Source of the DNA: Leptospiraceae bacterium
GTDB taxonomy: Bacteria; Spirochaetota; Leptospiria; Leptospirales; Leptospiraceae
DNA: 64,000 bases
Assembly (NCBI GenBank): GCA_022402465.1
Contig: JAKRSH010000007.1
Span: 124,001 to 188,000 of the forward strand
Direction: 5' to 3'
Shown here: positions 26,768 to 35,153 of the stretch, one piece after another
Layout: each line of letters starts with the position of its first letter
Numbering within the stretch: the first letter of the stretch is position 1
Position numbers and translations under genes: made by a program
Notes under the pieces: model-generated
Databases searched by the model: none
The model's input: the letters and a program-made list of their open reading frames with translations, nothing else
Told to the model about the DNA's origin: nothing

Positions 26768-26789
26768 TATAGTTAGATATCTAACTATA
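26768..26789. promoter_or_regulatory. 22-bp perfect palindrome, probable MarR operator
   Basis: TATAGTTAGAT is followed directly by its exact reverse complement, centred 24 bases upstream of the enoyl-CoA hydratase start. Length, perfect symmetry and the TTAGATATCTAA core are like MarR-family boxes. The MarR gene one position downstream is the obvious partner. Confidence 0.7.
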
Positions 26790-26833
26790 AATTTAAGTCT
26801 ATAGAAAATAAACCTTAATTTATTTATTCAAAT

Positions 26834-28756
26834 TTATTTTTTAGGAAGTTCATTCCTTGCTGATTCTATTTCGGGTTCAAAAAGGTTTTGGTGCTTTCCT
26901 GTTTGAATATTTTTGAGATAGGCTGGTTTCTTTCCTTCAGGCTTATTGATTGCAATCAACTGGAGTTTTTTACCAAACAACCATCCTGAAACATATCTTT
27001 CTTTGGATCCAATAATTTTGTTCTCTACCAGAATATTATGATAGATATCTTCAAGCAATTCATCACCCACTCTAACTATAAATCTTTTGGTCGTTGAATT
27101 ATTAAGTCTGCCCACATCAGATTTATTTACGTAAGTGATAGGAGTGGATCTTTCATTAGGAGAAATACGTAAACTTTGGTCATCTTCCATAACCATTGCA
27201 TACCTTCCAAATGCTTTTCGCTTAAGGAGCAATTGACCCACTCTATCAATTACTCTTTCATCTTCATAAATCTGTGAAGCTCGAACTAAAAATAAAGTCG
27301 CCGCCAACTCTTTGCTTTTTCCAATTGCATCCAAAATTTCAAAAGTTAATTTAGGATGCTTATCTAGAGATTCTTCGAGAGATTTTAAAGATTCAGGTGT
27401 ATTATGAATAACTAAAGCTTCAATAGCCGCTTGTTGTAATTCTGATTCATCAACAGAAAGATATCTATTTATCAATTCAACATCAGCTGGCACCTTATAT
27501 TGAGCTAGTCCTCTAAGTGATTCAGCTATAACAATAATTAACTCCGAAGTCAATCCGCGTCCAAGTATTAATTCTCTACCGACTGGATCTTTCGTCTTTC
27601 CTAATCCACGAAAACTAGCAGCTTTAATTTCTGCATCCTCTGATTTCGATCCAGCAATGAAATAGCTTAAGGAACGTTTATCCCCAATATCAGCAAGTGA
27701 CTTAAAAGCTGCAGTTCTAACTAAAAATCCATCTGTGTCTATAGTTTTTTCGAGATCAACACGCCCTTTTCTCATTCTTCCTAGAGCATATGCAGATGCA
27801 GCACGTATTCTAGGAATAGGGTGGTTTTTCATAATTTTAATTAAAGTTAAAGGTTTGTTAGCTGATTCAGCTCTAAAAACGGAAATCAAACCTTCCTTTA
27901 CTTTTTGATCATATGCTCTGATTTGCTTTTCTTCTTCGGTTAATTGTTCTTCCTCAGTGGGAACTTGGGGATCTTTAATCTTTAATCCATAAGTTGCTGG
28001 CAATTTCTTGATAAGATTATTGGATTTATCTTTTGATTTTTTAACTTCATCCGAAGTGGGCAGTAATTCTGGTTCTGTTGCTTCTGTTTGTTTTTCGGTT
28101 ATAGTGTCCTGACCAGATAATTCCCTTTCTACGAAACTTGCTTCCGTATCTGAACTATCTGAATTGGGAGCAGGCTCATTATCATTCAATGCTGATTGGT
28201 TATTTTTACTTTCTGCAAAATTTGAACTATCAGAGCGAATTCTATTTATTTCAGAAATGATAGTCGGAGCCTTGGGGCTATAATCTGCAAAATTTTTAAG
28301 TATATTTGCAATTTCTAATCCAATGGAAGGAATCATTCCTTTATCAACACCTGAGAAATCATCTTCTATTGATTTCTCCATTTCCTGACCTGAAGTTATG
28401 AGTTGGGCGATGGAAGATACTTGATTCGGAAGTGATTCTTGGAGATACGTTGCCGCCTCCATTTCTCTAGAAATATCTTTACCTGCTTGTTTATTCTCGT
28501 TATAGATATCTATAGTTCTTTCTGCTAACTGAAGGCTGAGGATAACCTTATTGGATTCTTGAATAAAGTTATCATATTTAGGCTTTTCTGTTACAATTAT
28601 TTCTCTTTCTTTATTTCTGAGAGGATCAAGGTCCGTTCCTTCAAAATTTTTAAATTTATAATCAATCTCAGACAATACCAAACGTTTTGTACTAGCACAG
28701 CTAGAGAGCAGAAGAATTGTAATTGTATATATGGCAAAACGAAGATAGGACTTCAT
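26834..28756 (-). CDS. HEAT-repeat lipoprotein
   Basis: The frame opens at 28846, but ATG at 28756 begins a lipoprotein leader ending LLLSSC (Cys20), giving 640 residues; the upstream extension would bury the signal. Residues about 20-200 are helical and charged; 200-290 are acidic Ser/Glu/Asn-rich linker; about 290-520 contain HEAT/PBS-lyase-like repeats (IRAASAYALGRMRKG, VRTAAFKSLADIGD, IKAASFRGLGKTKD, LQQAAIEALVIHN). The C-terminus (about 540-640) is a small beta-rich domain with SGWLFGKKLQLIAIN. Probably a periplasmic or outer-membrane scaffold. Function unknown. Divergent from hflX. Confidence 0.8.
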   Translation of the reverse strand: MKSYLRFAIYTITILLLSSCASTKRLVLSEIDYKFKNFEGTDLDPLRNKEREIIVTEKPKYDNFIQESNKVILSLQLAERTIDIYNENKQAGKDISREMEAATYLQESLPNQVSSIAQLITSGQEMEKSIEDDFSGVDKGMIPSIGLEIANILKNFADYSPKAPTIISEINRIRSDSSNFAESKNNQSALNDNEPAPNSDSSDTEASFVERELSGQDTITEKQTEATEPELLPTSDEVKKSKDKSNNLIKKLPATYGLKIKDPQVPTEEEQLTEEEKQIRAYDQKVKEGLISVFRAESANKPLTLIKIMKNHPIPRIRAASAYALGRMRKGRVDLEKTIDTDGFLVRTAAFKSLADIGDKRSLSYFIAGSKSEDAEIKAASFRGLGKTKDPVGRELILGRGLTSELIIVIAESLRGLAQYKVPADVELINRYLSVDESELQQAAIEALVIHNTPESLKSLEESLDKHPKLTFEILDAIGKSKELAATLFLVRASQIYEDERVIDRVGQLLLKRKAFGRYAMVMEDDQSLRISPNERSTPITYVNKSDVGRLNNSTTKRFIVRVGDELLEDIYHNILVENKIIGSKERYVSGWLFGKKLQLIAINKPEGKKPAYLKNIQTGKHQNLFEPEIESARNELPKK

Positions 28757-28945
28757 ACTACAATTGTCGGAGTCTGAGTAGCCATGATTTATTTTCTTGA
28801 CAAAAAAAAGAATTTCTAACAGAATAAAGTTGAACTTAAGGAACATAATTCTATCAGCAAATTAAGTGGAAACACAAACGGACTCAAAACAAACCATATA
28901 AAGAGACTTAAAAGTCTCTCTGAGAAAAGAATCAGGGAAGATATA

Positions 28946-30589
28946 TTGGTATCTAGCGAAATCGCTAGGTCTCTCAGTGAACTTTCTCGGGAGATTTCAA
29001 GGCAAATTGGAATCTTGATCGATAGAACAGGTCACATAAGCCATATCATGGTGGGAACTGATTCATCGATTCAAATTCCATTTTTAGATCGAATTAGAAC
29101 ATCTCAATCTAGACTTAGAGGCTTACGACTTTTTCATACACACCTAAAAGACGAACCCTTGAACCATGAAGACTTAGCGGATTTAGTTCTGCTTCGTCTA
29201 GATTATATAACTGCCGCTGTTATTGATAGCCAAGGTTTGCCCAAATACTATTATTCTGCTTTTGTAAATCCTGACCCTTCTATGGAAGAAGCTTGGGTTA
29301 TCCTACCTAAAAAGTTCCCGGGTCAACTTAAAGAAGGATTCACTGAAGAAATCCAATCCTTAGAAGCTGAATTCACTCGAAGAAGTTCCGAACTCAAAGA
29401 TTCCCAGAAAATCAATAGAGCCTTTCTTGTTGGTAGCTATGATCCACGGAAAATGAAAAGATCCGTTGAAGCATCTCTTTTGGAATTAAAAGAGCTTTGT
29501 AAAACTGCTGATATACATGTTGTAGACCAATTTTTTCAGAAAAAAGCACCTGACTCATCTACTGTAATTGGAAAAGGAAAATTAGAAGAGATCATGCTTA
29601 AAGCGGTTCAGAAAAATGTGGAGCTACTTGTTTTCGATTTGGAACTTGCACCTTCCCAAGCAAAAAAAATATCTGATAAATCTGATTTAAAAATTATTGA
29701 TCGAACTCAATTGATCTTAGATATTTTTGCAAGAAATGCTAAGAGCAGAGACGGAAAGCTCCAAGTTGAACTTGCCCAATTAAAATATCTCAAAGGAAGA
29801 CTTTCTGAATTAGATGATAACATGTCTCGCCTAACGGGAGGCATTGGTGGCCGTGGTCCAGGTGAAACAAAACTTGAGATTGGTAACCGACGTGTTAGTG
29901 AGAAAATCACAAGATTAGAAGTTGAATTGAAATCTCTACGTCAAAGACGAGAACTGAATCGTAAACAAAGGAATAGAAATGAAATCCCAGTGGTAGGTAT
30001 AGTTGGTTATACAAATGCTGGAAAATCAACCTTACTCAATTCACTTACAAATTCAACCATACTTGCTGAAGACAAATTATTTGCGACCTTAGACCCAACC
30101 ACTAGAAGAATTCGATTCCCAGAGGAAAAAGAAATTATCATTTCAGATACTGTTGGATTCATCCATGATCTTCCACCCGAGCTTTCTAATGCATTTAAAG
30201 CAACTTTAGAAGAGTTAGGTGATGCAGATCTTTTAATTCATTTGGTTGATCTTTCGAATCCAGAATATATTGAGCAAATGGAATCAGTGGATTCTATTCT
30301 TGCTTCGCTTGAATTGAATGAGGTTCCTCAACTTTTAGTTTTCAATAAAGTTGATCACTATACTAAGAATAATTTGGATCTGCCAAATATCCAAGGCATC
30401 TTCGTATCTGCTTCTGAGAAAATTGGTTTAGAAGATTTACTGTTACGAATTGAAGCAAATCTTTGGAAGGGAGAAAAATCCTATCTGAGAAAAGATATTT
30501 TACAAGAGAAAGACACTAAATCAACTCCAAGCAGTCTTGGCCTCGTCGATGGAGTGGAAGATGAGAACCTTCTTAGGCAATTCCATTAA
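28946..30589 (+). CDS. hflX: GTPase HflX (true start probably upstream)
   Basis: Ribosome-associated GTPase that splits stalled or heat-damaged ribosomes. Seen: the HflX N-domain ([29 protein letters not shown]), glycine-rich [15 protein letters not shown]1 [12 protein letters not shown], switch [12 protein letters not shown] and NKVD. The TTG at 28946 (AGGGA seven bases upstream) is the first usual start and gives 547 residues, but the frame upstream encodes [17 protein letters not shown], which belongs to the conserved front of long HflX proteins. An ATC at 28853 could be the real initiator (see findings). The 3' end overlaps the convergent STAS gene by 69 bases. Confidence 0.95.
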   Translation: MVSSEIARSLSELSREISRQIGILIDRTGHISHIMVGTDSSIQIPFLDRIRTSQSRLRGLRLFHTHLKDEPLNHEDLADLVLLRLDYITAAVIDSQGLPKYYYSAFVNPDPSMEEAWVILPKKFPGQLKEGFTEEIQSLEAEFTRRSSELKDSQKINRAFLVGSYDPRKMKRSVEASLLELKELCKTADIHVVDQFFQKKAPDSSTVIGKGKLEEIMLKAVQKNVELLVFDLELAPSQAKKISDKSDLKIIDRTQLILDIFARNAKSRDGKLQVELAQLKYLKGRLSELDDNMSRLTGGIGGRGPGETKLEIGNRRVSEKITRLEVELKSLRQRRELNRKQRNRNEIPVVGIVGYTNAGKSTLLNSLTNSTILAEDKLFATLDPTTRRIRFPEEKEIIISDTVGFIHDLPPELSNAFKATLEELGDADLLIHLVDLSNPEYIEQMESVDSILASLELNEVPQLLVFNKVDHYTKNNLDLPNIQGIFVSASEKIGLEDLLLRIEANLWKGEKSYLRKDILQEKDTKSTPSSLGLVDGVEDENLLRQFH

Positions 30590-30892
30590 TTTAATTACAT
30601 TTTCCAAGAAGTGATTCAATCCACCTATCACGACCTTGCCATTGTGTTGGTCAACCGTCTTGATGATAGTCAAAAGCATAGCAACACCAACACTGTTGAT
30701 ATATTCTAATTTAGTTAAATTTAAAATGATATTATAATTCCCAGTATCGAAAATGGTATTAATCTTTCTAGAGATTTCAAAAGCGTTGTTATTGGAAATT
30801 TGTCCTTCAAAGGAAACTATTACAACGTTTTGATTGTTAATTTCAATTGTATTCAATTCTAAAACAAAAGAATTGAACTCTAACCTTGGCAT
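30521..30892 (-). CDS. STAS-domain anti-sigma-factor antagonist
   Basis: 123 residues, SpoIIAA-like. The switch serine is S67 in INSVGVAML, at the usual DSSG position (here N-S-V-G). Such proteins are phosphorylated by an RsbW/SpoIIAB-type kinase and release its bound sigma factor when dephosphorylated; no partner kinase or phosphatase lies beside it. The last 23 codons overlap the end of hflX in antisense. It is 87 bases downstream of hom on the same strand. Confidence 0.85.
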   Translation of the reverse strand: MPRLEFNSFVLELNTIEINNQNVVIVSFEGQISNNNAFEISRKINTIFDTGNYNIILNLTKLEYINSVGVAMLLTIIKTVDQHNGKVVIGGLNHFLENVIKLMELPKKVLIFHSIDEAKTAWS

Positions 30893-30979
30893 TTTTCTAC
30901 GACCTTGAGACTTATTTATATTCTTATGAATTCGACATTTTCCATTTAGCTTTAAAATTATTTTAAAAGCAAGGAGTTT

Positions 30980-32278
30980 TTAATTTGAACCCATATTTTC
31001 CATCAATGGAAATGAAATTGTAGGCTCTTTAATAATTTCTTTCAAAGAATCAATTTCTTTTATTGATTTTGAATAATCCCCTTCTTTTGCTGAATGAGTT
31101 AAAATTACAACTGAGGTAGGCTCATTTTCCATTGACTCCTCTTGTTGCATAGACGAAATGGAAATATTATATTTACCAAGAATTTTTGCAATTTCTGCGA
31201 GAACTCCTGGTTTATCGATTGTAGTGAATCTTAGATAGTATCTGGATTTTTCTTCATCGAACTTTCCATAAATAGCACCTGGGAAATGATTTATTTCTAA
31301 AAATTCCTTAGACGTATCATTGCGTCTATTTCCATAATAAATAATATCTGCTAGAACTGCACTTGCTGTTGGGTAAGCCCCTGCACCAGAACCAATCAAC
31401 ATTCCAGCTCCAGAATGGCTGGTAGTATAATAAACTGCATTCTTTTCGAACATGACATTTGCAAGTGGATGGTCAAGAGGAACTAAGCTTGGTTGTACGC
31501 TCATTAGAATTTTACCATTTCTCATAAACGCTGATCCAATTAATTTTATACGATAGCCCATTGCTAAGGCATTGCTTATATCTTTATCTTGGATGGAAGA
31601 GATTCCCTTCACTTCAATATTTTCTCTATGAGTCTTGCAAGCAAAAGCAAGATTAGCTAGAATTGAAATTTTGTGAGCAACGTCTATTCCTTCTACATCA
31701 AAAGTTGGATCTGCCTCTGCATAACCTAAATCTTGGGCAAGTTTAAGTGCATCTTTGTAACTGAGTTGGTCCACTTCCATTTTTGTTAAAATAAAGTTTG
31801 TTGTCCCATTTAGAATACCTGAAATGCTAGAAAATTGATTCGGGACTAGGGAGTTTCTCAGTGCTCGTACAATTGGTATTGAACCTGCTACTGCAGCCTC
31901 ATAACCAATTTCTAAAGCTTGCTTTTGAGCAAGAGCAAACAAGCCTTCTCCATGTTCTGAGATTAGAGCTTTATTCGCTGTTACAACAGTTTTGCCATTA
32001 TTAAGTGCAGATTGTACTATTTCTAAAGAGCTTGTTGTACCTCCAATCAATTCAACTACTATATCTATGGAAGGATTCTTGGTTAGGGACAAAGTATCGT
32101 TGGAAACTTTTGCTTCTACCCATGAAGGTACTTTGTTAGGGGTTCGAGTAGCAACTTCCAAAACAGTTAAATCAAGACCTGTTTTCATTCGAATGGCTTC
32201 TTTCTGATCGCGAATCATCTCTAAAAGTCCAATTCCGACAGTTCCTGCTCCGACTAAACCTATATTGCATTTTTTCAT
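30980..32278 (-). CDS. hom: Homoserine dehydrogenase
   Basis: 432 residues: NAD(P)-binding domain starting GLVGAGTVGIGLLEMI (residues 7-22), catalytic domain (AGSIPIVRALRNSL, GILNGTTNFILTKM, DLGYAEADPTFDVEGIDVAHK) and a C-terminal ACT domain (about 350-425, RFTTIDKPGVLAEIAKILGKYNISI). It reduces aspartate semialdehyde to homoserine for threonine, methionine and isoleucine; the ACT domain implies feedback control, usually by threonine. Monofunctional, with no aspartokinase fusion. Confidence 0.96.
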   Translation of the reverse strand: MKKCNIGLVGAGTVGIGLLEMIRDQKEAIRMKTGLDLTVLEVATRTPNKVPSWVEAKVSNDTLSLTKNPSIDIVVELIGGTTSSLEIVQSALNNGKTVVTANKALISEHGEGLFALAQKQALEIGYEAAVAGSIPIVRALRNSLVPNQFSSISGILNGTTNFILTKMEVDQLSYKDALKLAQDLGYAEADPTFDVEGIDVAHKISILANLAFACKTHRENIEVKGISSIQDKDISNALAMGYRIKLIGSAFMRNGKILMSVQPSLVPLDHPLANVMFEKNAVYYTTSHSGAGMLIGSGAGAYPTASAVLADIIYYGNRRNDTSKEFLEINHFPGAIYGKFDEEKSRYYLRFTTIDKPGVLAEIAKILGKYNISISSMQQEESMENEPTSVVILTHSAKEGDYSKSIKEIDSLKEIIKEPTISFPLMENMGSN

Positions 32279-32287
32279 AAGAACTAA

Positions 32288-32316
32288 TTGACAAGTATTT
32301 TCTAAGAAACCATACT
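32288..32316 (+). promoter_or_regulatory. Possible promoter for the gene at 32382
   Basis: TTGACA (32288-32293), 17-base spacer, CATACT (32311-32316, 4 of 6 consensus), in the 103-base region between hom and the divergent plus-strand gene. Confidence 0.4.
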
Positions 32317-32381
32317 TTCATTAATAATTTTAATGAATTTTTTATCCTATTCGTAAGATATTAAATATATAGAGGCAATCG

Positions 32382-33029
32382 ATGGCGACTAAGAAAACAG
32401 CAAAATCCAAAGCAGTGAAGAAATCTGCTCCCAAAAAAAAATCTCCTGCTAAAAAGAATACAAGTATTAAAAAGAGCCCAGTTTCTGCTCAAAGAGAAGT
32501 AATTGATAGAGATCTTGACTCCTCAAATGGAGAATCGAGTATTCCCAATTACAATCCTTCCGTGAAGGAAGAAAAAGAAGAAAAATCAGGAAATCCTATT
32601 TTCCGTTTTCTGATCATAGCTGGATTAATTTTGATAGCATTGATAGTTTACAGTCAATTTACTAGCAAAACAAAATCTACTCAAACTGTAGTTGAGACAA
32701 AAGAGAAGCCACCTGCAAAAGCAGAAGAAGCTGTTGTTGAAAAACCAAGCGCAGTGAAATTGAAATCAGGCGAATTCAATTTAGAAAACATTGCGAAAGG
32801 AAAATCATTAGAAGAAGCAATGGACTATTGTAAGTCACTTTCCCTTACTTTGCCTTCATCTGCTGAACTTAAAACCTTCAAATCTACATTAGGTTCTTCC
32901 ATTCCTAAAGAATTAGAAGGTACGGATTTTTGGACCAACACCGCTGGTATGGCTCTCAAGTTCAACTTCGCATCAGGTAAAGGGATTAAAGCATCAGCTT
33001 CAGATAAAAACTCTGTGGTTTGTAAATAA
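32382..33029 (+). CDS. Membrane protein with lysine-rich, histone-H1-like tail
   Basis: 215 residues. Residues 1-36 are Lys/Ala/Ser/Pro-rich with KKxAPKKKSPAKK-type repeats as in histone H1 tails and bacterial H1-like proteins; 37-70 acidic; one TM helix about 73-90 (FLIIAGLILIALIVY); then a periplasmic domain of about 125 residues (EEAMDYCKSLSLTLPSSAEL, FWTNTAGMALKFNFASGK) with two cysteines, reminiscent of the DUF1566/SUMF1-like fold. Topology places the basic tail in the cytosol, where it could contact DNA or acidic lipids. Function unknown. Ends at a strong hairpin shared with the convergent ACT gene. Confidence 0.75.
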   Translation: MATKKTAKSKAVKKSAPKKKSPAKKNTSIKKSPVSAQREVIDRDLDSSNGESSIPNYNPSVKEEKEEKSGNPIFRFLIIAGLILIALIVYSQFTSKTKSTQTVVETKEKPPAKAEEAVVEKPSAVKLKSGEFNLENIAKGKSLEEAMDYCKSLSLTLPSSAELKTFKSTLGSSIPKELEGTDFWTNTAGMALKFNFASGKGIKASASDKNSVVCK

Positions 33030-33047
33030 TTTCTCTACAAAAAATAA

Positions 33048-33080
33048 ACTAAAACCTGTTAATTCTTAACAGGTTTTAGT
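33048..33080 (-). terminator. 15-bp perfect hairpin, bidirectional terminator overlapping a stop codon
   Basis: ACTAAAACCTGTTAA, loop TTC, then the exact complement. On the minus strand it is followed by TTATTTTTT, a textbook intrinsic terminator. The last seven codons and the stop of the ACT-domain gene lie inside it. Reading rightwards it would also end the transcript of the gene at 32382. Confidence 0.85.
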
Positions 33081-33658
33081 ATTTCTCCTCTTAATTTTTC
33101 AACTAATTCCGAATTACCGAATGGCTTTCCAGATCTGTCTTTAAGATAGAAAGTATCCTTAGCTCGTCCTAATAAATTGTCTGTTTCAATTTTACCAGCA
33201 ATAACATCCACATGGTTGTTCATCAGTATTCTTGTGATATGGTAGAGCAGACCTCTGCCTGAGCCGGACTCTAAATAAAAACATGTTGTCCCAGACTCTT
33301 CATCATCTGTAAAAATAAACTCTGGATTTTCTTTGAAAAACAATTCAACCGGTGGTTCTGTTAGATGGTAGCTTTCGAGTAATTTAGCAATATCTTCTTG
33401 CTTAGAAAAAACTGAATCCATGAGGACCCCAAGTTGAAAAGCCGCGTTTGCATTCTCATCCTCTGAGTGAATCAGAAATGTATCTAGTGTATAGTCCTTT
33501 CCGTTTTCTTCGATTGTTAAAATTTCACCTGAAATAATATCCATCTTCAATGCATAGAGACAGGTAGTGATACGAAACAAGGTTCCCACTTCGGTAGAAT
33601 CTGTTTTGATTCCAATGGAAATATTATCGTTCTCTTTCTTATAAGAAAAATCTATCAT
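33059..33658 (-). CDS. Tandem ACT-domain protein (GlnD C-terminus-like)
   Basis: Start chosen at ATG 33658, directly after GAGGAG; an upstream in-frame start (33697) lacks a ribosome site. 199 residues. Two ACT-like units: about 1-85 (VGTLFRITTCLYALKMDIISGEI, YTLDTFLIHSED) and about 120-190 (RGLLYHITRILMNNHVDVIAGKIETD, RAKDTFYLKDRSGKPF). The pattern L-x-x-I-T-x-x-L plus D-T-F-x-(V/L) is that of the glutamine-sensing ACT pair of GlnD and plant ACR proteins. No catalytic domain, so a ligand sensor, perhaps for an amino acid. Divergent from the SUMF1-fold gene. Confidence 0.75.
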   Translation of the reverse strand: MIDFSYKKENDNISIGIKTDSTEVGTLFRITTCLYALKMDIISGEILTIEENGKDYTLDTFLIHSEDENANAAFQLGVLMDSVFSKQEDIAKLLESYHLTEPPVELFFKENPEFIFTDDEESGTTCFYLESGSGRGLLYHITRILMNNHVDVIAGKIETDNLLGRAKDTFYLKDRSGKPFGNSELVEKLRGEILKPVKN

Positions 33659-33736
33659 GAATCTCCTCAAGATTTCTAATCCTGCCTTTGAATTCAATCA
33701 ACAAATTGAAAGACTTGACGATAATCATAATAGATC

Positions 33737-35032
33737 ATGTTCAAATTCCGTGCCAGAAACATTTTTCTAATTCTCTTTTGTGTTAATTTATTTCTTTTTC
33801 AAAAAATTTACACCCAAGATCTCCTTGACCCTTACCAAGAACCAGAGATTGACCTAGCGATTCGTAAAGTCCTTGTTTGGAAGGGGGAAATTACTGGCAT
33901 CTATGATCGCAAAACCCAACTTAAAATCACGATTCAAAGGAATAATGGTCTTCCGAATTCCATACCTGACCGTGATTCATTAAAAGCGGAAATTCTTAAC
34001 CAAAATTGGATAGTTTACCAAAAAAAGACTAAGAAGGAATTAGCTGTCTTCTATCCTAGAGATTTAATTTGGGAAAAAAATCTTAAAAATTCCAAAGAAA
34101 ATTCATATACTGCCGTGATTTGGGGTGAACTTGTAGCTAGTGATCAAAAATCGCTAAGCCTCATTATCACTGGTTCTTACATCGCTAAATACAAAGAAGA
34201 AAAAGCATTTATTGAACCTAATGAATATTTTACGAAAAAAAAATCCTCTCTTCCAAAACGCATCATTCATGCCAAAGATAGAAAAGAAATGCTTCTTGTA
34301 GAGCGAGGAGTTTTTATTTACGGACAAGGAATCGATTCGACTGAGGCAAGTTTCAATTCAGAATTCTTTCAACCTAACCTTGGAAATCTTGTTGAGATTG
34401 CTCCCTTTTATATGGATAAGTACGAAGTGACTAATGAAGAGTACAAATTGTATTTAAAAGAAACAAATTCTAAACCACCTGCACATTGGGAAAATGGAAA
34501 CATCCCTGAAGGTAAAGAATCGCACCCAGTGAATTTTCTTTCATTTAAAGAGGTACAAGGTTACGCTAAATGGTCAGGCAAAAGATTACCTACCGAATTG
34601 GAATGGGAGAAGGCAGCAAGAGGCCCAGGTATTGAAATTTACCAAAATCGTGATGAAACCTTAAGCTATTACATCCAATCCATAGCTTATCCTTTTGGAA
34701 ATGAATTTGATGCGAGATTATGCAATACCTTTGAATCAGGCCTTAAGTCTACAATTTCAGTATATGAGCTTCCTACTTCATCAGCTAGTCCCTATGGAAT
34801 TATCGGAATGTGTGGGAATGTTGCAGAATGGACGGATAGCTTTTACAGTGCTTATGTAAACCAACCTTTCGTTCTGAAAGGATATGGAAAAGTATACAAA
34901 GTAATTCGTGGTGGTTCTTACTTAGAAAATTCTTCCAATGCTCGATCTTTCCATAGATCCTATGGTGGAAATCCAAATCTTTCTGAAGATAGAAGAGCTG
35001 GTTTTCGATTGGTTACAGATTATAAACAGTGA
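33737..35032 (+). CDS. SUMF1/FGE-fold protein without catalytic cysteines
   Basis: 431 residues: signal peptide (about 5-25), an N-terminal beta-rich region (30-185), and a formylglycine-generating-enzyme fold (about 200-428) with MDKYEVTNEEYKLYL, HPVNFLSFKEVQGYAKWSGKRLPTELEWEKAARG, GMCGNVAEWTDS and RGGSY. Active FGE uses two cysteines after RGGSW; here the segment is RGGSYLENSSNARSFHRSYGG with none. It should therefore be a binding or structural member, secreted to the periplasm or surface, rather than a sulfatase activator. Related proteins are common in Leptospira. Confidence 0.85.
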   Translation: MFKFRARNIFLILFCVNLFLFQKIYTQDLLDPYQEPEIDLAIRKVLVWKGEITGIYDRKTQLKITIQRNNGLPNSIPDRDSLKAEILNQNWIVYQKKTKKELAVFYPRDLIWEKNLKNSKENSYTAVIWGELVASDQKSLSLIITGSYIAKYKEEKAFIEPNEYFTKKKSSLPKRIIHAKDRKEMLLVERGVFIYGQGIDSTEASFNSEFFQPNLGNLVEIAPFYMDKYEVTNEEYKLYLKETNSKPPAHWENGNIPEGKESHPVNFLSFKEVQGYAKWSGKRLPTELEWEKAARGPGIEIYQNRDETLSYYIQSIAYPFGNEFDARLCNTFESGLKSTISVYELPTSSASPYGIIGMCGNVAEWTDSFYSAYVNQPFVLKGYGKVYKVIRGGSYLENSSNARSFHRSYGGNPNLSEDRRAGFRLVTDYKQ

Positions 35033-35091
35033 AATTCATTGAGAGAACAAATTGCTCCATCTATACTTTTAAATCGAATCATGATTCATTT

Positions 35092-35121
35092 GATTCAGTC
35101 AATAAATTTATTGACTAAATC
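35092..35121. promoter_or_regulatory. Near-perfect 30-base palindrome upstream of the GGDEF gene
   Basis: AGTCAATAAA joined directly to its complement (35097-35116), extended by GATT/AATC with one mismatched pair. It ends 32 bases before the ATG at 35154. Either an operator or the terminator of the preceding gene. Confidence 0.45.
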
Positions 35122-35153
35122 AGGAATTATTATGATTTAACAAAATAGCTATT

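Noticed and set aside
28757-28846. 30-codon N-terminal extension of the HEAT lipoprotein
   Set aside because: It would place a lipoprotein signal peptide internally; the ATG at 28756 gives a normal leader and lipobox.
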